Assembly (NCBI RefSeq): GCF_035989305.1
Contig: NZ_CP108514.1
Coordinates: 9,466,501 to 9,530,500 of the forward strand
Direction of reading: 5' to 3'
Source: Streptomyces sp. NBC_01233
Lineage (GTDB): Bacteria > Actinomycetota > Actinomycetes > Streptomycetales > Streptomycetaceae
DNA: 64,000 nt
This document shows positions 1 to 8,308 of the stretch, one piece after another. Each line of letters opens with the position of its first letter. The first letter of the stretch is position 1. The position numbers and the translations under genes were made by a program. The notes under the pieces are model-generated. The model had not been told where the DNA came from. It saw only the letters and a program-made list of their open reading frames with translations, and ran no database searches.

Positions 1-944
1 CGGACCAGCCCGCAGACCTGCCCGCACGCTCCTGGAAGGCGGTACTGCGCGGCACGGTCAAGGAGTTTCGGAACGACGAGCTGGCCGACCGCGCCGCGGC
101 CCTCACCTACTACGGGGTACTCGCGCTCTTCCCCGCCCTGCTGGTCCTCGTGTCCCTGCTGGGCGTGGCCGGCGAGTCGACGACCGCGCGGTTGTCGGAC
201 CATCTGCAGCAGCTGACCCCCGGCTCCGCCGGGGACGTGATCAGAGACGCCGTCGAGCAGCTGCAGGGCCACAGCGGCGTCGGCTCGCTGATGGCGGTCG
301 TCGGCCTGGCCGTGGCGCTGTGGTCCGCCTCCGGTTACGTGGCCGCGTTCATCCGCTCCGCGAACGCCGTCTACGACGTGCCCGAGGGACGCCCGGTGTG
401 GAAGGTGTTGCCGCTGCGCCTGGCGCTCACCGTCACGCTGATGGTCCTCGCCTGTGCCGGCGCGCTGATCGTGGTCTTCACCGGCGCCCTGGCCCGGCAG
501 GCGGGCGCGGCCCTGGGCATCGGTGACGGTGGGCTGACGGTGTGGTCGATCGCGAAGTGGCCGGTCCTGGTGCTCCTCGTCACGATCATGATCGCCCTCC
601 TGTACTGGGCCGCGCCGAACGCCGAGGGCCGCGGATTCAGGTGGGTGACACCGGGCAGCTTCCTGGCCCTGGTGATCTGGATGGCCGCCTCGGCCGGCTT
701 CGCGTTCTACGTGGCGAACTTCGCGTCCTACAACAAGACGTACGGCACGGTCGCTGGTGTGATCGTCTTCCTGGTGTGGCTGTGGATCACCAACCTTGCG
801 ATCCTCCTCGGGCTCGAGTTCGACGCGGAACTGGTCCGCCAGCGCGCGATCGCCGGCGGACTGCCCAAGGACGAGGAGCCCTATGTCCGGCCCCGCGACA
901 CCCGCGCGTGGGACGACCAGGACCGCCGCCGCATGGAGCAGTAG
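1..944 (+). CDS. YihY/virulence factor BrkB family membrane protein (5' truncated)
   Basis: The reading frame is open from base 3, before any start codon, so the gene begins outside the window. The visible part has several hydrophobic stretches of about 20 residues and ends in a charged tail. The early segment around LADRAAALTYYGVLALFPAL is the conserved N-terminal core of the YihY/BrkB family of inner-membrane proteins, once called ribonuclease BN. Their biochemical role is unsettled. It is followed by a promoter-sized gap and a small membrane-protein operon on the same strand. Nothing ties it to the antibiotic cluster; it is part of the chromosomal flank. The family call is secure, the function is not. 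Confidence 0.85.
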   Translation, partial: DQPADLPARSWKAVLRGTVKEFRNDELADRAAALTYYGVLALFPALLVLVSLLGVAGESTTARLSDHLQQLTPGSAGDVIRDAVEQLQGHSGVGSLMAVVGLAVALWSASGYVAAFIRSANAVYDVPEGRPVWKVLPLRLALTVTLMVLACAGALIVVFTGALARQAGAALGIGDGGLTVWSIAKWPVLVLLVTIMIALLYWAAPNAEGRGFRWVTPGSFLALVIWMAASAGFAFYVANFASYNKTYGTVAGVIVFLVWLWITNLAILLGLEFDAELVRQRAIAGGLPKDEEPYVRPRDTRAWDDQDRRRMEQ

Positions 945-1024
945 TCATGTACGGGACGATCGGCCGGTGTGCCGCTTCGTGCGCAGAAGCATCTGCTCGT
1001 GGCACGGGTGCTCGTTCGATTACC

Positions 1025-1030
1025 GGGTAG
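1025..1030 (+). promoter_or_regulatory. possible SigB-like -10 element (GGGTAG)
   Basis: GGGTAG lies 46 bases before the start of the DUF1469 gene, in the 131-bp gap after the YihY gene. Streptomyces SigB-type stress promoters carry a GGGTAC/T -10 box, so this is one base off consensus. No convincing upstream GnnT box at the usual 14-16 bp was identified. Weak call based on motif resemblance only. Confidence 0.2.
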
Positions 1031-1075
1031 GCGCACCAGGACAGCGGCGTGCACATCGTGAAGGGGAGACTCCGC

Positions 1076-1489
1076 ATGAGCACGATAGAGCGGCAGACTC
1101 ATGGCTCCGATGAATCCGTGAGCGAGCTGGTCTCGCGCGCTTCCCAGCAGATATCGGAGCTGGTCCGCGAGGAGATGCAGCTGGCACGAGCCGAAATGAC
1201 TCAGAAGGGGAAGCGCTTCGGGAAGGTCGGCGGCCTCTTCGGCGCGGCGGGCCTGATCGGAATCCTGGCAGCTCAGGCTCTGGTGGCAACCGGTATCGCA
1301 GCCCTCGCGCTGGTACTCCCGGTGTGGGCGTCGGCCCTGATCGTCACGGCGGCGCTGGCAGTGGTTGCCGCAGTGACGGCCATGGCAGGGAAGCAGCAGC
1401 TCGCCGAGGCCGGCGCACCCGTACCGGAGCAGACCATCGACAGCGTCAGGGCCGACCTGGCCGAAATCAGGGAGAAGGCGCACCGATGA
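1076..1489 (+). CDS. DUF1469 / phage-holin-superfamily membrane protein
   Basis: A 137-residue protein. Its hydrophilic N-terminus (SELVREEMQLARAEMTQKG, about residues 27-46) is followed by two hydrophobic segments at about 52-75 and 80-105 and a short charged tail. This is the layout of the actinobacterial DUF1469 (holin superfamily III) proteins, whose role is unknown. The ATG at 1076 is preferred over the in-frame GTG at 1049 because AAGGGGAG sits 8 bases before it. The stop overlaps the next start (ATGA), so it is probably translationally coupled to the DUF3618 and DUF4235 genes, a grouping common in Streptomyces and thought to concern the cell envelope. Confidence 0.85.
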   Translation: MSTIERQTHGSDESVSELVSRASQQISELVREEMQLARAEMTQKGKRFGKVGGLFGAAGLIGILAAQALVATGIAALALVLPVWASALIVTAALAVVAAVTAMAGKQQLAEAGAPVPEQTIDSVRADLAEIREKAHR

Positions 1490-1860
1490 CCAACGAACCC
1501 CGAACCGATATCGGCACGCCCACCCCCGACGAGCTGCGCGAGCAGGTCGAGCGCACCCGCGACGAGCTCGGGCAGACCATCGAGGCGCTGGCGGGGAAGG
1601 CCGACATCAAGGCGCAGGCGAAGGAGAGGACGGCCGCCGTCAAGGAAGAGGCCGCGGAGAAGACCGCCGCGGTCGCCGACCGGATCCGCGGGAAGACCCG
1701 GCACGCCGCGTGGCTGGTGAAGGACAGGGCACCTGAGCCGGTTGTCGCCGAGGTCGGCCGGGTCGCGAGCGTGGCACGCGCCCACCGCGAGGCGCTGCTC
1801 GTGGCCGGCGCTGCTGTGGTCGTCTTCCTGCTGGTGCGGCGCAGCCGGGGATACCGATGA
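1486..1860 (+). CDS. DUF3618 domain-containing protein
   Basis: A 124-residue protein starting at an ATG that overlaps the previous stop by 4 bases. The N-terminal third carries the DUF3618 signature (PDELREQVERTRDELGQTIE, residues 10-29). A long Ala/Lys/Glu-rich amphipathic helix follows (about 35-70), then one membrane segment near the C-terminus (LLVAGAAVVVFLLVRR). It likely sits at the membrane with a cytoplasmic coiled coil. The biochemical role is unknown. It is the middle gene of a three-gene overlapping operon. Confidence 0.88.
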   Translation: MTNEPRTDIGTPTPDELREQVERTRDELGQTIEALAGKADIKAQAKERTAAVKEEAAEKTAAVADRIRGKTRHAAWLVKDRAPEPVVAEVGRVASVARAHREALLVAGAAVVVFLLVRRSRGYR

Positions 1861-2123
1861 AAGCGTCCAAGGCCGCCTACAAGCCGGTCGGTCTGGCCCT
1901 GGGTACTGCCAGCGGCTTGATCGCGGGTGCCGTGTTCAAGCAGGTCTGGAAGATCGTCGAAGGCGAAGGTGACGCTCCCGGCGCCACGGACGAAGACCGC
2001 TCCTGGAAGCAGATCCTGCTCGCCGCCGCCATCCAGGGCGCGATCTTCGCCGTGGTCAAGGCCGCTGTCGAACGCTCGGGCGCCGTGGCCACCCGCCGCG
2101 TGACGGGCACCTGGCCGGGCTGA
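1857..2123 (+). CDS. DUF4235 domain-containing small membrane protein
   Basis: An 88-residue protein starting at an ATG that overlaps the DUF3618 stop. It has the DUF4235 pattern: an N-terminal KPVGLALGTASGLIAGAVF hydrophobic segment with a following KQVWKIV, a short acidic linker (EGEGDAPGATDEDRSW), and a second hydrophobic helix (ILLAAAIQGAIFAVVKA). Actinobacterial DUF4235 proteins commonly follow DUF3618 genes. Function is unknown. It is the last gene of the chromosomal flank before the gene-poor boundary. Confidence 0.88.
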   Translation: MKASKAAYKPVGLALGTASGLIAGAVFKQVWKIVEGEGDAPGATDEDRSWKQILLAAAIQGAIFAVVKAAVERSGAVATRRVTGTWPG

Positions 2124-2170
2124 CGCCGCGATGCGGCCCGGCTGACCCGCCGCGATGCCGGCCCTTCCCG

Positions 2171-2212
2171 CGCCGACCGGCTCGGCCCCACCGCCGACCG
2201 GCTCGGCCCCAC
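2171..2212. repeat. 21-bp perfect tandem duplication
   Basis: A 21-bp unit beginning CGCCGACCGGCTCGG occurs twice in direct succession, at 2171-2191 and 2192-2212, just downstream of the DUF4235 gene. It lies in the tail region of a decayed minus-strand gene. No function is evident; it is compatible with slippage in unconstrained DNA. Confidence 0.8.
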
Positions 2213-2229
2213 CGGAGGGCGGCTTCCGA

Positions 2230-2597
2230 TGCGCGGTGCCCTTGCGGGGGAAGCTGCGGTCAGCGGTGCGCGGCTCGGCGGCCGAACCAGTGGCCTCGGG
2301 TGCGGGGGTGTCCGCCACTGGAGCACTGGTCTCGGCGGGGACGGCGTCGCGTTGCTTGGTCAGATCGTCGCGGTCGGGGTCGCGACCACGCTCGTGGCCG
2401 ACGGCGGCGGCCTCACGGCGTGACGTGCCGAGTTCCGCTCAGGAAGAGGGATCCCGTCGAACCCGTGGCGTGGTAGCCGAAAATCGAGAAATCACCGCCG
2501 GCGCCGAGATCGTGTCCCGGCCCGGCCTTGCCGAATATTCCGGCCAAGCCGACGACGATGGCGGCGATCAGAATGATGAGTCCGAGGTGAGAATCAT
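2230..2597 (-). pseudogene. decayed two-TM small membrane protein gene
   Basis: Reading leftward from ATG 2597 (AAGGAG 7 bases upstream), the frame gives MILT and then fails. Adding one base near 2585-2587 restores MILTLGLIILIAAIVVGLAG and continues to GYHATGSTGSLFL. I recall a Streptomyces membrane-protein family of the form LGLIILI...GYHVTGSTGTLFLYGIVVGA, followed by a cytoplasmic SRRETAAVxxDRDDLxxQRD helix. Here the second membrane helix is missing, and the helix reappears in another frame (SRREAAAVGHERGRDPDRDD, about 2410-2350). So two lesions are visible: a 1-bp loss and an internal deletion near 2435. The right-hand end (C-terminus) is not clear. Family recognition is from memory; the frame disruption is seen directly. 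Confidence 0.6.
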
Positions 2598-3231
2598 GGA
2601 CTCGCTCCTTGGACCCAGGCCAGGGCAAGCCGCTGGACACGGCCGGCGCCTACCCCGGTTGTGTACCGTCAGGCTAAGACGGAGGGCATCATCGGCTTCC
2701 TGGCGGGAATTCTGGCTCCTTCGGGGAACGCGTAGCGCCGGCACGGCGACGTCGTCTCCGGGAGCCGGGCCGCCGGACTGCTGCAGTGGGGTTCGTCTTT
2801 GTCCACCGGCAGGCCGACGTACGAGGCCTGCCGGCGCCGACGAGATCCGGCCTGGGCCTCCTGCTGCAGGTGCTGCGCGTCGCCGCCGCGTACGGGCCCG
2901 ACCGGATCTTCTGGTGCGGCAGAGGATCCGGACCCGGGATTGCCGCCGGAAGCTGTCTCGTATGGTGGCGGTCACATGGCAATTCGGGACATTCGGGAAG
3001 TTCCCTCCGGGGCTCCTGTCGGCCTTCAGGGTGGGTTCCCGTGGGCTCGAAGAGGTGCGTGTCCTATGAAACTTCCTGGAACTGGGGCCGGAGGGTGACG
3101 TGGGTTGGCGGAAACTCTTTCTCTCGTGTCCGAAATCCCTCGGCGTGATTCCCTCGCGGTTCGGAGTTTCCCCCGCCGGATCGTGGGCAGTTCATGATCG
3201 ACTCTTTGTGGACAGCGTCGATTGACGACCC
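2598..3231. other. gene-poor boundary region left of the biosynthetic cluster
   Basis: About 630 bases without a credible gene. Short open frames here have no Shine-Dalgarno, family motif or convincing codon bias. One fragment at about 2684-2727 on + reads GIIGFLAGILAPSGNA then stops; it faintly resembles the start of small GlsB/YeaQ-type membrane proteins but is too short to call. GC drops somewhat towards 3050-3300, as expected for an upstream regulatory region. Confidence 0.5.
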
Positions 3232-3237
3232 TAGGAT
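3206..3237 (+). promoter_or_regulatory. candidate promoter for the first biosynthetic operon
   Basis: TAGGAT at 3232-3237 is a good Streptomyces vegetative -10 hexamer. The best -35 candidate upstream is TTGTGG at 3206-3211, but the 20-bp spacing is longer than ideal. It would give a leader of roughly 65 bases before the ATG at 3308. The position fits the head of the long + operon. Motif-only call. Confidence 0.3.
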
Positions 3238-3307
3238 CTGGCCTGGTCTGGCCGGAGATGGTCGGGAAAACAAATCGATGAAACTTTTACTTTCGGGGGA
3301 TCTTGAT

Positions 3308-4168
3308 ATGCCCAGCCCCACCGTGTGGAATATCGTTTCGGATGCAGGATCCGACGCCGACGCCGACACCGATATCGTGCTCGCGGCCGATTTCCCGGTG
3401 ACGGGGAGGAACGAGGGTGGATTCGCCGATCTGGCGCCCGGTCTGAAGCTGGACTGCGACCTGTGGCAGACCGTCGCCCCGGTCCGCGACCCCGAGACCG
3501 ACGCCCTGGACGACAGCTACCTGGAGCCCTGGCTCTCCGAGGTGGCCGCCTCCGGTCGCACGGTCCGCGCCGTGCTCGGCTACTGCGCGGGCTCCGTCTT
3601 CGCCGGCGTGCTCGCCGAGAAGATCGGCGCACGGCAGGCGACCGCCCCCCGTGTCGTGCTGTTCGACCCCGAACTGGTCGACGTGCCCACCGTCCACCTC
3701 CAATTCGGCCGGGTCGTCGGCAACATGACCACCGTTCTGACCCCCGGGGAGATAGCCGAGCTGTCCGGCGCCGCCGAGCGGCTCGCCGGGCAGCCCGACA
3801 TCGCTCCGGCCGCCTTCGCCGCCGGGCTGTACGCGGCCTTCCGCCCGATCGGCACCACGGCGCTGCGGCGGGCCGGACTCGACGAGGACTACGCCGGCGA
3901 ACTGGTCCAGCTGGTCGGCTCGTTCATGTCCTACCTGGCCACCGCCGCCGGTCTCGACCCGCGCCCCGGCTGGCAGGGGGCCACGGTCGTCACCTCCGCC
4001 AGTGCGACCAGCGGACTGAACCGGATGCGCACCACGCCCGGTGTCGCTCCCATCGAGGTCGCGGACGAGCGGCGCTTCGAGGTCGAGCACCGGGACCTGC
4101 TGCGCACCCCCGCCATCGCCGAAGCCGTGGCCGGAGTCCTGGCAGGCCGCCCGGGGGAGCACGCGTGA
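3308..4168 (+). CDS. kirHI: Dieckmann-cyclase-like alpha/beta hydrolase (KirHI-type)
   Basis: A 286-residue protein. The ATG at 3308 is chosen because GGGGGA lies 7 bases upstream; earlier in-frame ATGs lack this. The nucleophile elbow reads GYCAGS, so the usual hydrolase serine is a cysteine (C93). An Asp follows a strand 27 residues later (LFDPE, D120) and a C-terminal His is present (EVEHRD, H261). A Cys-Asp-His triad is characteristic of the Dieckmann cyclases that release tetramic-acid and pyridone polyketides by C-C bond formation (the KirHI/TrdC type). This fits a product ending in a beta-alanine-derived pyridone. The next gene is the NRPS that would supply that beta-alanine, overlapping by 4 bases (GTGA). 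A Cys-type aminoacyl shuttle such as SyrC/CmaE is the main alternative. Confidence 0.75.
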   Translation: MPSPTVWNIVSDAGSDADADTDIVLAADFPVTGRNEGGFADLAPGLKLDCDLWQTVAPVRDPETDALDDSYLEPWLSEVAASGRTVRAVLGYCAGSVFAGVLAEKIGARQATAPRVVLFDPELVDVPTVHLQFGRVVGNMTTVLTPGEIAELSGAAERLAGQPDIAPAAFAAGLYAAFRPIGTTALRRAGLDEDYAGELVQLVGSFMSYLATAAGLDPRPGWQGATVVTSASATSGLNRMRTTPGVAPIEVADERRFEVEHRDLLRTPAIAEAVAGVLAGRPGEHA

Positions 4169-7100
4169 GCGCCGAAGCCCCGGCCACCCCGGCCCAGGAG
4201 GGCTCCGGTCCCACGGCCGGGCGCGTACCGGCGAGCCGCAAGGAGACCACCCTCTGGCTCCTCGACGAGCTGGTCCCCGGCAGCGGCGCCAACAACCTGT
4301 CGCTGGCCCTGCGCGTACGGGGCCGCCTCGACGCCGCCGCCACCGCGCACGCCCTGCGCCTCCTGACGGAGCGCTTCGAGGTGCTGCGCACGGTCTACCA
4401 CCGCGAGGGCGCCGAGCTGACCAAGGCCGTCGTGCCGTCCCTCGCCGTCGGGCTGGACGAGGCGGAGCACCACGGCGGCGCGCAGGACGAACAGGCCGTC
4501 CTGACGGCCTTCGTGGCCCGCCCGTTCACCCCGGACGGCAGCTCCCTCGTACGCGCCCTGCTGCTGCACGGGCCGGACGCCGACGTGCTGTGCCTGGCCC
4601 TCCACCACGCCGTGTCGGACGTGCAGTCGACGGCCATCCTGCGCGCCGAGTTCGTCACCCTCTACGAGGCGGTACTGGAGGGCGGCCACCCCGCCCCCGC
4701 CGAGGTGCCCGCCCTGCGCGAGCCCGCCCCGTCCCCCGAGAGCCTCGGCTACTGGCAGGAGCGCATGGCCGGCTTCCGCTCCTCGGGCCTGGAACTCCTC
4801 TGCGAACAGCGCGACGAGCCCGTCACCACCCTCCGGGGCGACGAGGTCACGCACGTCCTGTCACCCGAGGCCCACGACGTCGTACGCCGCCTCCAGCGCG
4901 AGCTGCGGGCGCCGGAGTCCGTCGTCCTCCTCACCGCCTACGCGGTCCTCCTCGCCGCGCACGGCGCCGGGCCCGACCTCACCATCGGCTCGCCGGTCAA
5001 CACCCGCCCCCGCGAGGCGGTGGACGCGGTCGGCTACCACAGCAACCTCGTCGTCCTGCGCCTGCTGCTCGACCGTGACGCCACCTTCCGGGACCTCACG
5101 GCCCTGACCCGGCGGACGTTCATGGAGGCGATGGCGCACAAGGACGTACCGACCGACGACGTGCTCGACATGGTCGAACGCGACGGCTCCGGCTGGCGCA
5201 ACGCGCTGTTCAAGCACGTCTTCAACTACGTCCCCTTCGCCGAGGACCAGCGCACCTTCACCCTCGCCGGTGCCGAGGCCGAACTCCTCGTCGTCGAGAA
5301 CGGCTTCAGCCAGTTCGACCTCGAATTCTTCGTCTCGGCCAACCCGGAGACCGCCACGGTCCGCGCCGCGTTCTACACCGGGGTGCTGGACCGGTCGGAC
5401 GTCGAACTGATGGTCCGGCGCTACGACGCCCTGCTGGTCGCGCTGGGTACCGGGGCGGACACCCCGATCGCCTCCCTGCCGTCCTGGTCGGCCCGCGACC
5501 ACGAGGTCATCGACGCCGCCAACGCCACGGACCGCGCGATCGGTCTGCCGTCGGTGCTCACGGGCTTCGCCCGCCGCGCCGCCGCCGACCCCACGGCCGT
5601 GGCCGTACGGGAGGGCGACCGCACGGCCACGTACGGGGCCCTGTGGTCCGCGGCCGTCGACACGGCCGCCCGGCTGGCCGAGGCCGGCGTACGCCCCGGC
5701 GACGTCGTCGCGCTCCTCCTGCCGCGCGGCGCCGCGCTGGCCGCCTCGGTGTTCGGCACCTGGCTCGCGGGCGCGGCCTACCTGCCGCTCGACCCGAACC
5801 ATCCAGTGGAGCGCCTGACCTACCAGCTCGACGACACGCGGGCCCGCGTCGTCATCGTCGGCGCCGGGACCACAGCCCCGCAGGGCCACGCCGCCGTGCC
5901 CGCCACCGACTGGGACCAGGCGCCCCAGGTGCCGGTGGACGAGGCGGCGGTGAAGGCCGACCCCGACGCCCTCGCGTACGTGATCCACACCTCCGGCTCG
6001 ACCGGCAAGCCCAAGGGCATCCCGATCCGGCACGGCAGTCTCGTCAACCACATCGTCGACTACGCCGAACGCTTCGGCGTGGCCGGCTCCACGCGCCCCA
6101 CCGGCTGGCTCAGCACGTACAGCTTCGACACCTCCTCGCTCGAACTGATGATGCCGCTGCTCCACGGCGGCCACACGGTGGTGCTCCCGGACGAGGCGCG
6201 CACGGACGGCACCCTGCTGGCGGCCGCCGTCACCGCCCACGACATCGGCCTGCTGCAGGCGACCCCCACGACGTGGCGGCTCGTCGCGCGCGAGGCAGCG
6301 GACGTGACGGCCGGACGCGTCCTCCTCACCGGCGGCGAACCCCTGCCCGCCGAACTGGCCACCCGGCTGCTCGACGCCGGCGCCGAACTGTGGAACGTCT
6401 ACGGCCCCACCGAGAGCACGATCTGGGCGACCGCCGGCCGCGTACCGGCCGGCCACGACGGAAGGGTGGACGTCGGCTCGCCCGTCGCCAACACCCGGAT
6501 CTTCATCGCCGACCCGCACGGCAGGCCGCTCCCGGTCGGCCTCCGCGGAGAGCTGTGCGTCGCGGGCGTCGGCGTCGCCTCCGGCTACCACGAGCGTCCC
6601 GACCTGACCGCGAAACGCTTCGCGGAGAACGCCGAGTACGGGCGCTTCCACCGCTCGGGAGACGTGGCCCGCTGGCGGACCGACGGCAGGATCGACCTGT
6701 TCGGCCGGATGGACCGGCAGGTCAAGCTGCGCGGCAACCGGATCGAACCCGCCGAGATCGAGGCGGTCCTGCTCGCCCACCCCGACGTCGAGGCGGCGGC
6801 CGTCGTGGTCGTCGGCGATCCCGGGGCGGACGGCTACCTGGCCGCCTTCGTCCGGGTCCCCGGCCGCCCCGAGGCCGTGGACGAACTGTGGGACCACGCG
6901 CACGGGCAGCTCCCGCGCTCGGTCGTCCCGCACCGGTTCATCGCCGTGGACGCCTTCCCCCGTACCGGCAGCGACAAGGTCGACCACCTGGCCCTCGCCG
7001 AACAGGCGGCCCGGCACTCCGGTCCGGCCGTCGGCGGCCACGGCGGCGATGCCGGTGCCCAGGACGACCTGACGGCCACCGTCGTCGGCCTGTTCGCCGA

Positions 7101-7284
7101 ACTGCTCGACCGCAGCGACCTCGACGCCGGCGCGCACTTCTTCGCCAACGGCGGGCACTCGCTGCTGGCCGTTGCCCTCGCCCAGCGGATCAAGGACATC
7201 ACCGGTGTCCGGCTCGCGCTGACCGATGTGTTCGAGACCCCCACCCCCGCCGCCCTGGCCGACCGGCTGCGCCGGCTCGCCTGA
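4165..7284 (+). CDS. kirB: NRPS C-A-T, candidate beta-alanine module (KirB-type)
   Basis: A 1039-residue protein starting at a GTG that overlaps the preceding stop. Domains: condensation (about 15-440, HHAVSD at 147-152), adenylation (about 460-940, YVIHTSGSTGKPKG near 605, KLRGNRIEPAEIE, terminal GSDKVD lysine) and thiolation (about 965-1039, GGHSLLAV). No epimerase or thioesterase follows, so release must occur in trans, consistent with the adjacent Dieckmann-type enzyme. The specificity residues I read are D-T-L-Q-L-G-V-I-W-K, which does not resemble the VDWVISLADK-like code reported for beta-alanine. The beta-alanine assignment therefore rests on the PanD-type gene in the same operon and on the kirromycin precedent. 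It probably acts at the end of the assembly line although encoded first. Confidence 0.8.
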   Translation: MSAEAPATPAQEGSGPTAGRVPASRKETTLWLLDELVPGSGANNLSLALRVRGRLDAAATAHALRLLTERFEVLRTVYHREGAELTKAVVPSLAVGLDEAEHHGGAQDEQAVLTAFVARPFTPDGSSLVRALLLHGPDADVLCLALHHAVSDVQSTAILRAEFVTLYEAVLEGGHPAPAEVPALREPAPSPESLGYWQERMAGFRSSGLELLCEQRDEPVTTLRGDEVTHVLSPEAHDVVRRLQRELRAPESVVLLTAYAVLLAAHGAGPDLTIGSPVNTRPREAVDAVGYHSNLVVLRLLLDRDATFRDLTALTRRTFMEAMAHKDVPTDDVLDMVERDGSGWRNALFKHVFNYVPFAEDQRTFTLAGAEAELLVVENGFSQFDLEFFVSANPETATVRAAFYTGVLDRSDVELMVRRYDALLVALGTGADTPIASLPSWSARDHEVIDAANATDRAIGLPSVLTGFARRAAADPTAVAVREGDRTATYGALWSAAVDTAARLAEAGVRPGDVVALLLPRGAALAASVFGTWLAGAAYLPLDPNHPVERLTYQLDDTRARVVIVGAGTTAPQGHAAVPATDWDQAPQVPVDEAAVKADPDALAYVIHTSGSTGKPKGIPIRHGSLVNHIVDYAERFGVAGSTRPTGWLSTYSFDTSSLELMMPLLHGGHTVVLPDEARTDGTLLAAAVTAHDIGLLQATPTTWRLVAREAADVTAGRVLLTGGEPLPAELATRLLDAGAELWNVYGPTESTIWATAGRVPAGHDGRVDVGSPVANTRIFIADPHGRPLPVGLRGELCVAGVGVASGYHERPDLTAKRFAENAEYGRFHRSGDVARWRTDGRIDLFGRMDRQVKLRGNRIEPAEIEAVLLAHPDVEAAAVVVVGDPGADGYLAAFVRVPGRPEAVDELWDHAHGQLPRSVVPHRFIAVDAFPRTGSDKVDHLALAEQAARHSGPAVGGHGGDAGAQDDLTATVVGLFAELLDRSDLDAGAHFFANGGHSLLAVALAQRIKDITGVRLALTDVFETPTPAALADRLRRLA

Positions 7285-7306
7285 CGGAACCGAAAGAGAC
7301 GCCCTC

Positions 7307-8308
7307 ATGGAAATCCTCAAGCTCGCCGTCAGCGGCTGGTTCGCCCGTGCCCTCGCGGTCGCCGCCCGACTGGAGATAGCCGACATCCTCGACGGCGGAT
7401 CGATGACCTCGGCCGAGCTCGCCGAGCGCACCGAGACCGACCCCGACATCCTCCACCGCCTCCTCCAGATGCTCACCGTGCCGGGAGTCCTGGAGCGAGA
7501 CGGGGAGAAGTTCCGGCTGACCGAGGCCTACGCGCCGCTGCGCGCGGACCACCCCTTCACCCAGCGCCACTTCGCCATCCTCGCCGCCGAGCTGTACGAC
7601 GACGCCTTCGCCGGCCTGATGCACACCGTGAAGACGGGCAAGTCCGGCTTCCAGGAGGTGTTCGGGGAGTCCCTCTACGGCTACCTGGAGACCCACCCCG
7701 AGACGGCGGACCTGTTCGACAAGGGCATGGTCGACCTGGCGACGCCGGTGGCCCAGTGCCTGCTCGGCCTGCACGACTTCAGCGCCGTGAAGACGGTCGT
7801 CGACGTGGGCGGCGGGAGCGGCGGCCTGCTCCCCGGCCTGCTGGCCGCACACCCGGACCTGCGCGGCACCGTCGCCGACCGGGCCAGCGTCTGCGCCAGG
7901 GGCCGCACGGCGCTGGAGCGGGTCGCGAAGGAGGACGTGCTCGACCGCATCGACTTCACCCCGAGCGACTTCTTCGTCGAGCTCCCCGCCGGAGCCGACC
8001 GCTACCTGCTGAAGAACGTGCTGCACGACTGGACGTACGAGAACTGCGTCCGGATCCTGCGCACCGTCGCCACCGCCATGGCCGACAGCTCCGCGGACGC
8101 CCGGCTGCTCGTCGTGGAGCCGCTGGTGGAGAACGACATCGACGGCTGGCGGGCGATGTTCCAGGCGGTGGCCTGCGACGAGGGCACCACCGGACTGGAC
8201 GAGCCCGCCATGCGGCGCGCCCTCGAGGAGGCCGGCTTCGTCGTGGAGTCGGTCGGGCAACTGCCCACACAGCACAAGGTGTTCGAGTCCTCCCTGCGTG
8301 TCTCCTGA
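7307..8308 (+). CDS. SAM-dependent O-methyltransferase family 2 protein
   Basis: A 333-residue protein starting at ATG 7307, 22 bases after the NRPS stop. It has an N-terminal winged-helix dimerisation region (DILDGGSMTSAELAERTETD, about residues 26-45) and a class I SAM fold with motif I VVDVGGGSGGLLPGL near 165. The C-terminal LLKNVLHDWTYENCVRIL segment is typical of plant/actinomycete O-methyltransferases (PF00891). Elfamycins need one O-methyl on the central chain; aurodox-type members also carry a pyridone N-methyl. Which step this enzyme catalyses cannot be settled from sequence. The stop overlaps the next start (TGATG). Confidence 0.8.
   Translation: MEILKLAVSGWFARALAVAARLEIADILDGGSMTSAELAERTETDPDILHRLLQMLTVPGVLERDGEKFRLTEAYAPLRADHPFTQRHFAILAAELYDDAFAGLMHTVKTGKSGFQEVFGESLYGYLETHPETADLFDKGMVDLATPVAQCLLGLHDFSAVKTVVDVGGGSGGLLPGLLAAHPDLRGTVADRASVCARGRTALERVAKEDVLDRIDFTPSDFFVELPAGADRYLLKNVLHDWTYENCVRILRTVATAMADSSADARLLVVEPLVENDIDGWRAMFQAVACDEGTTGLDEPAMRRALEEAGFVVESVGQLPTQHKVFESSLRVS

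Noticed and set aside
2155..3069. A 304-codon + ORF in the left boundary region
   Set aside because: Low-complexity Ser/Arg/Pro translation, no ribosome site, and it overlaps the decayed minus-strand membrane gene.
3186..3225. Weak similarity to the 18-bp repeat found upstream of the PKS genes
   Set aside because: GCAGTTCATGATCGAC needs two gaps to align and the spacing to a -10 box is not conserved.
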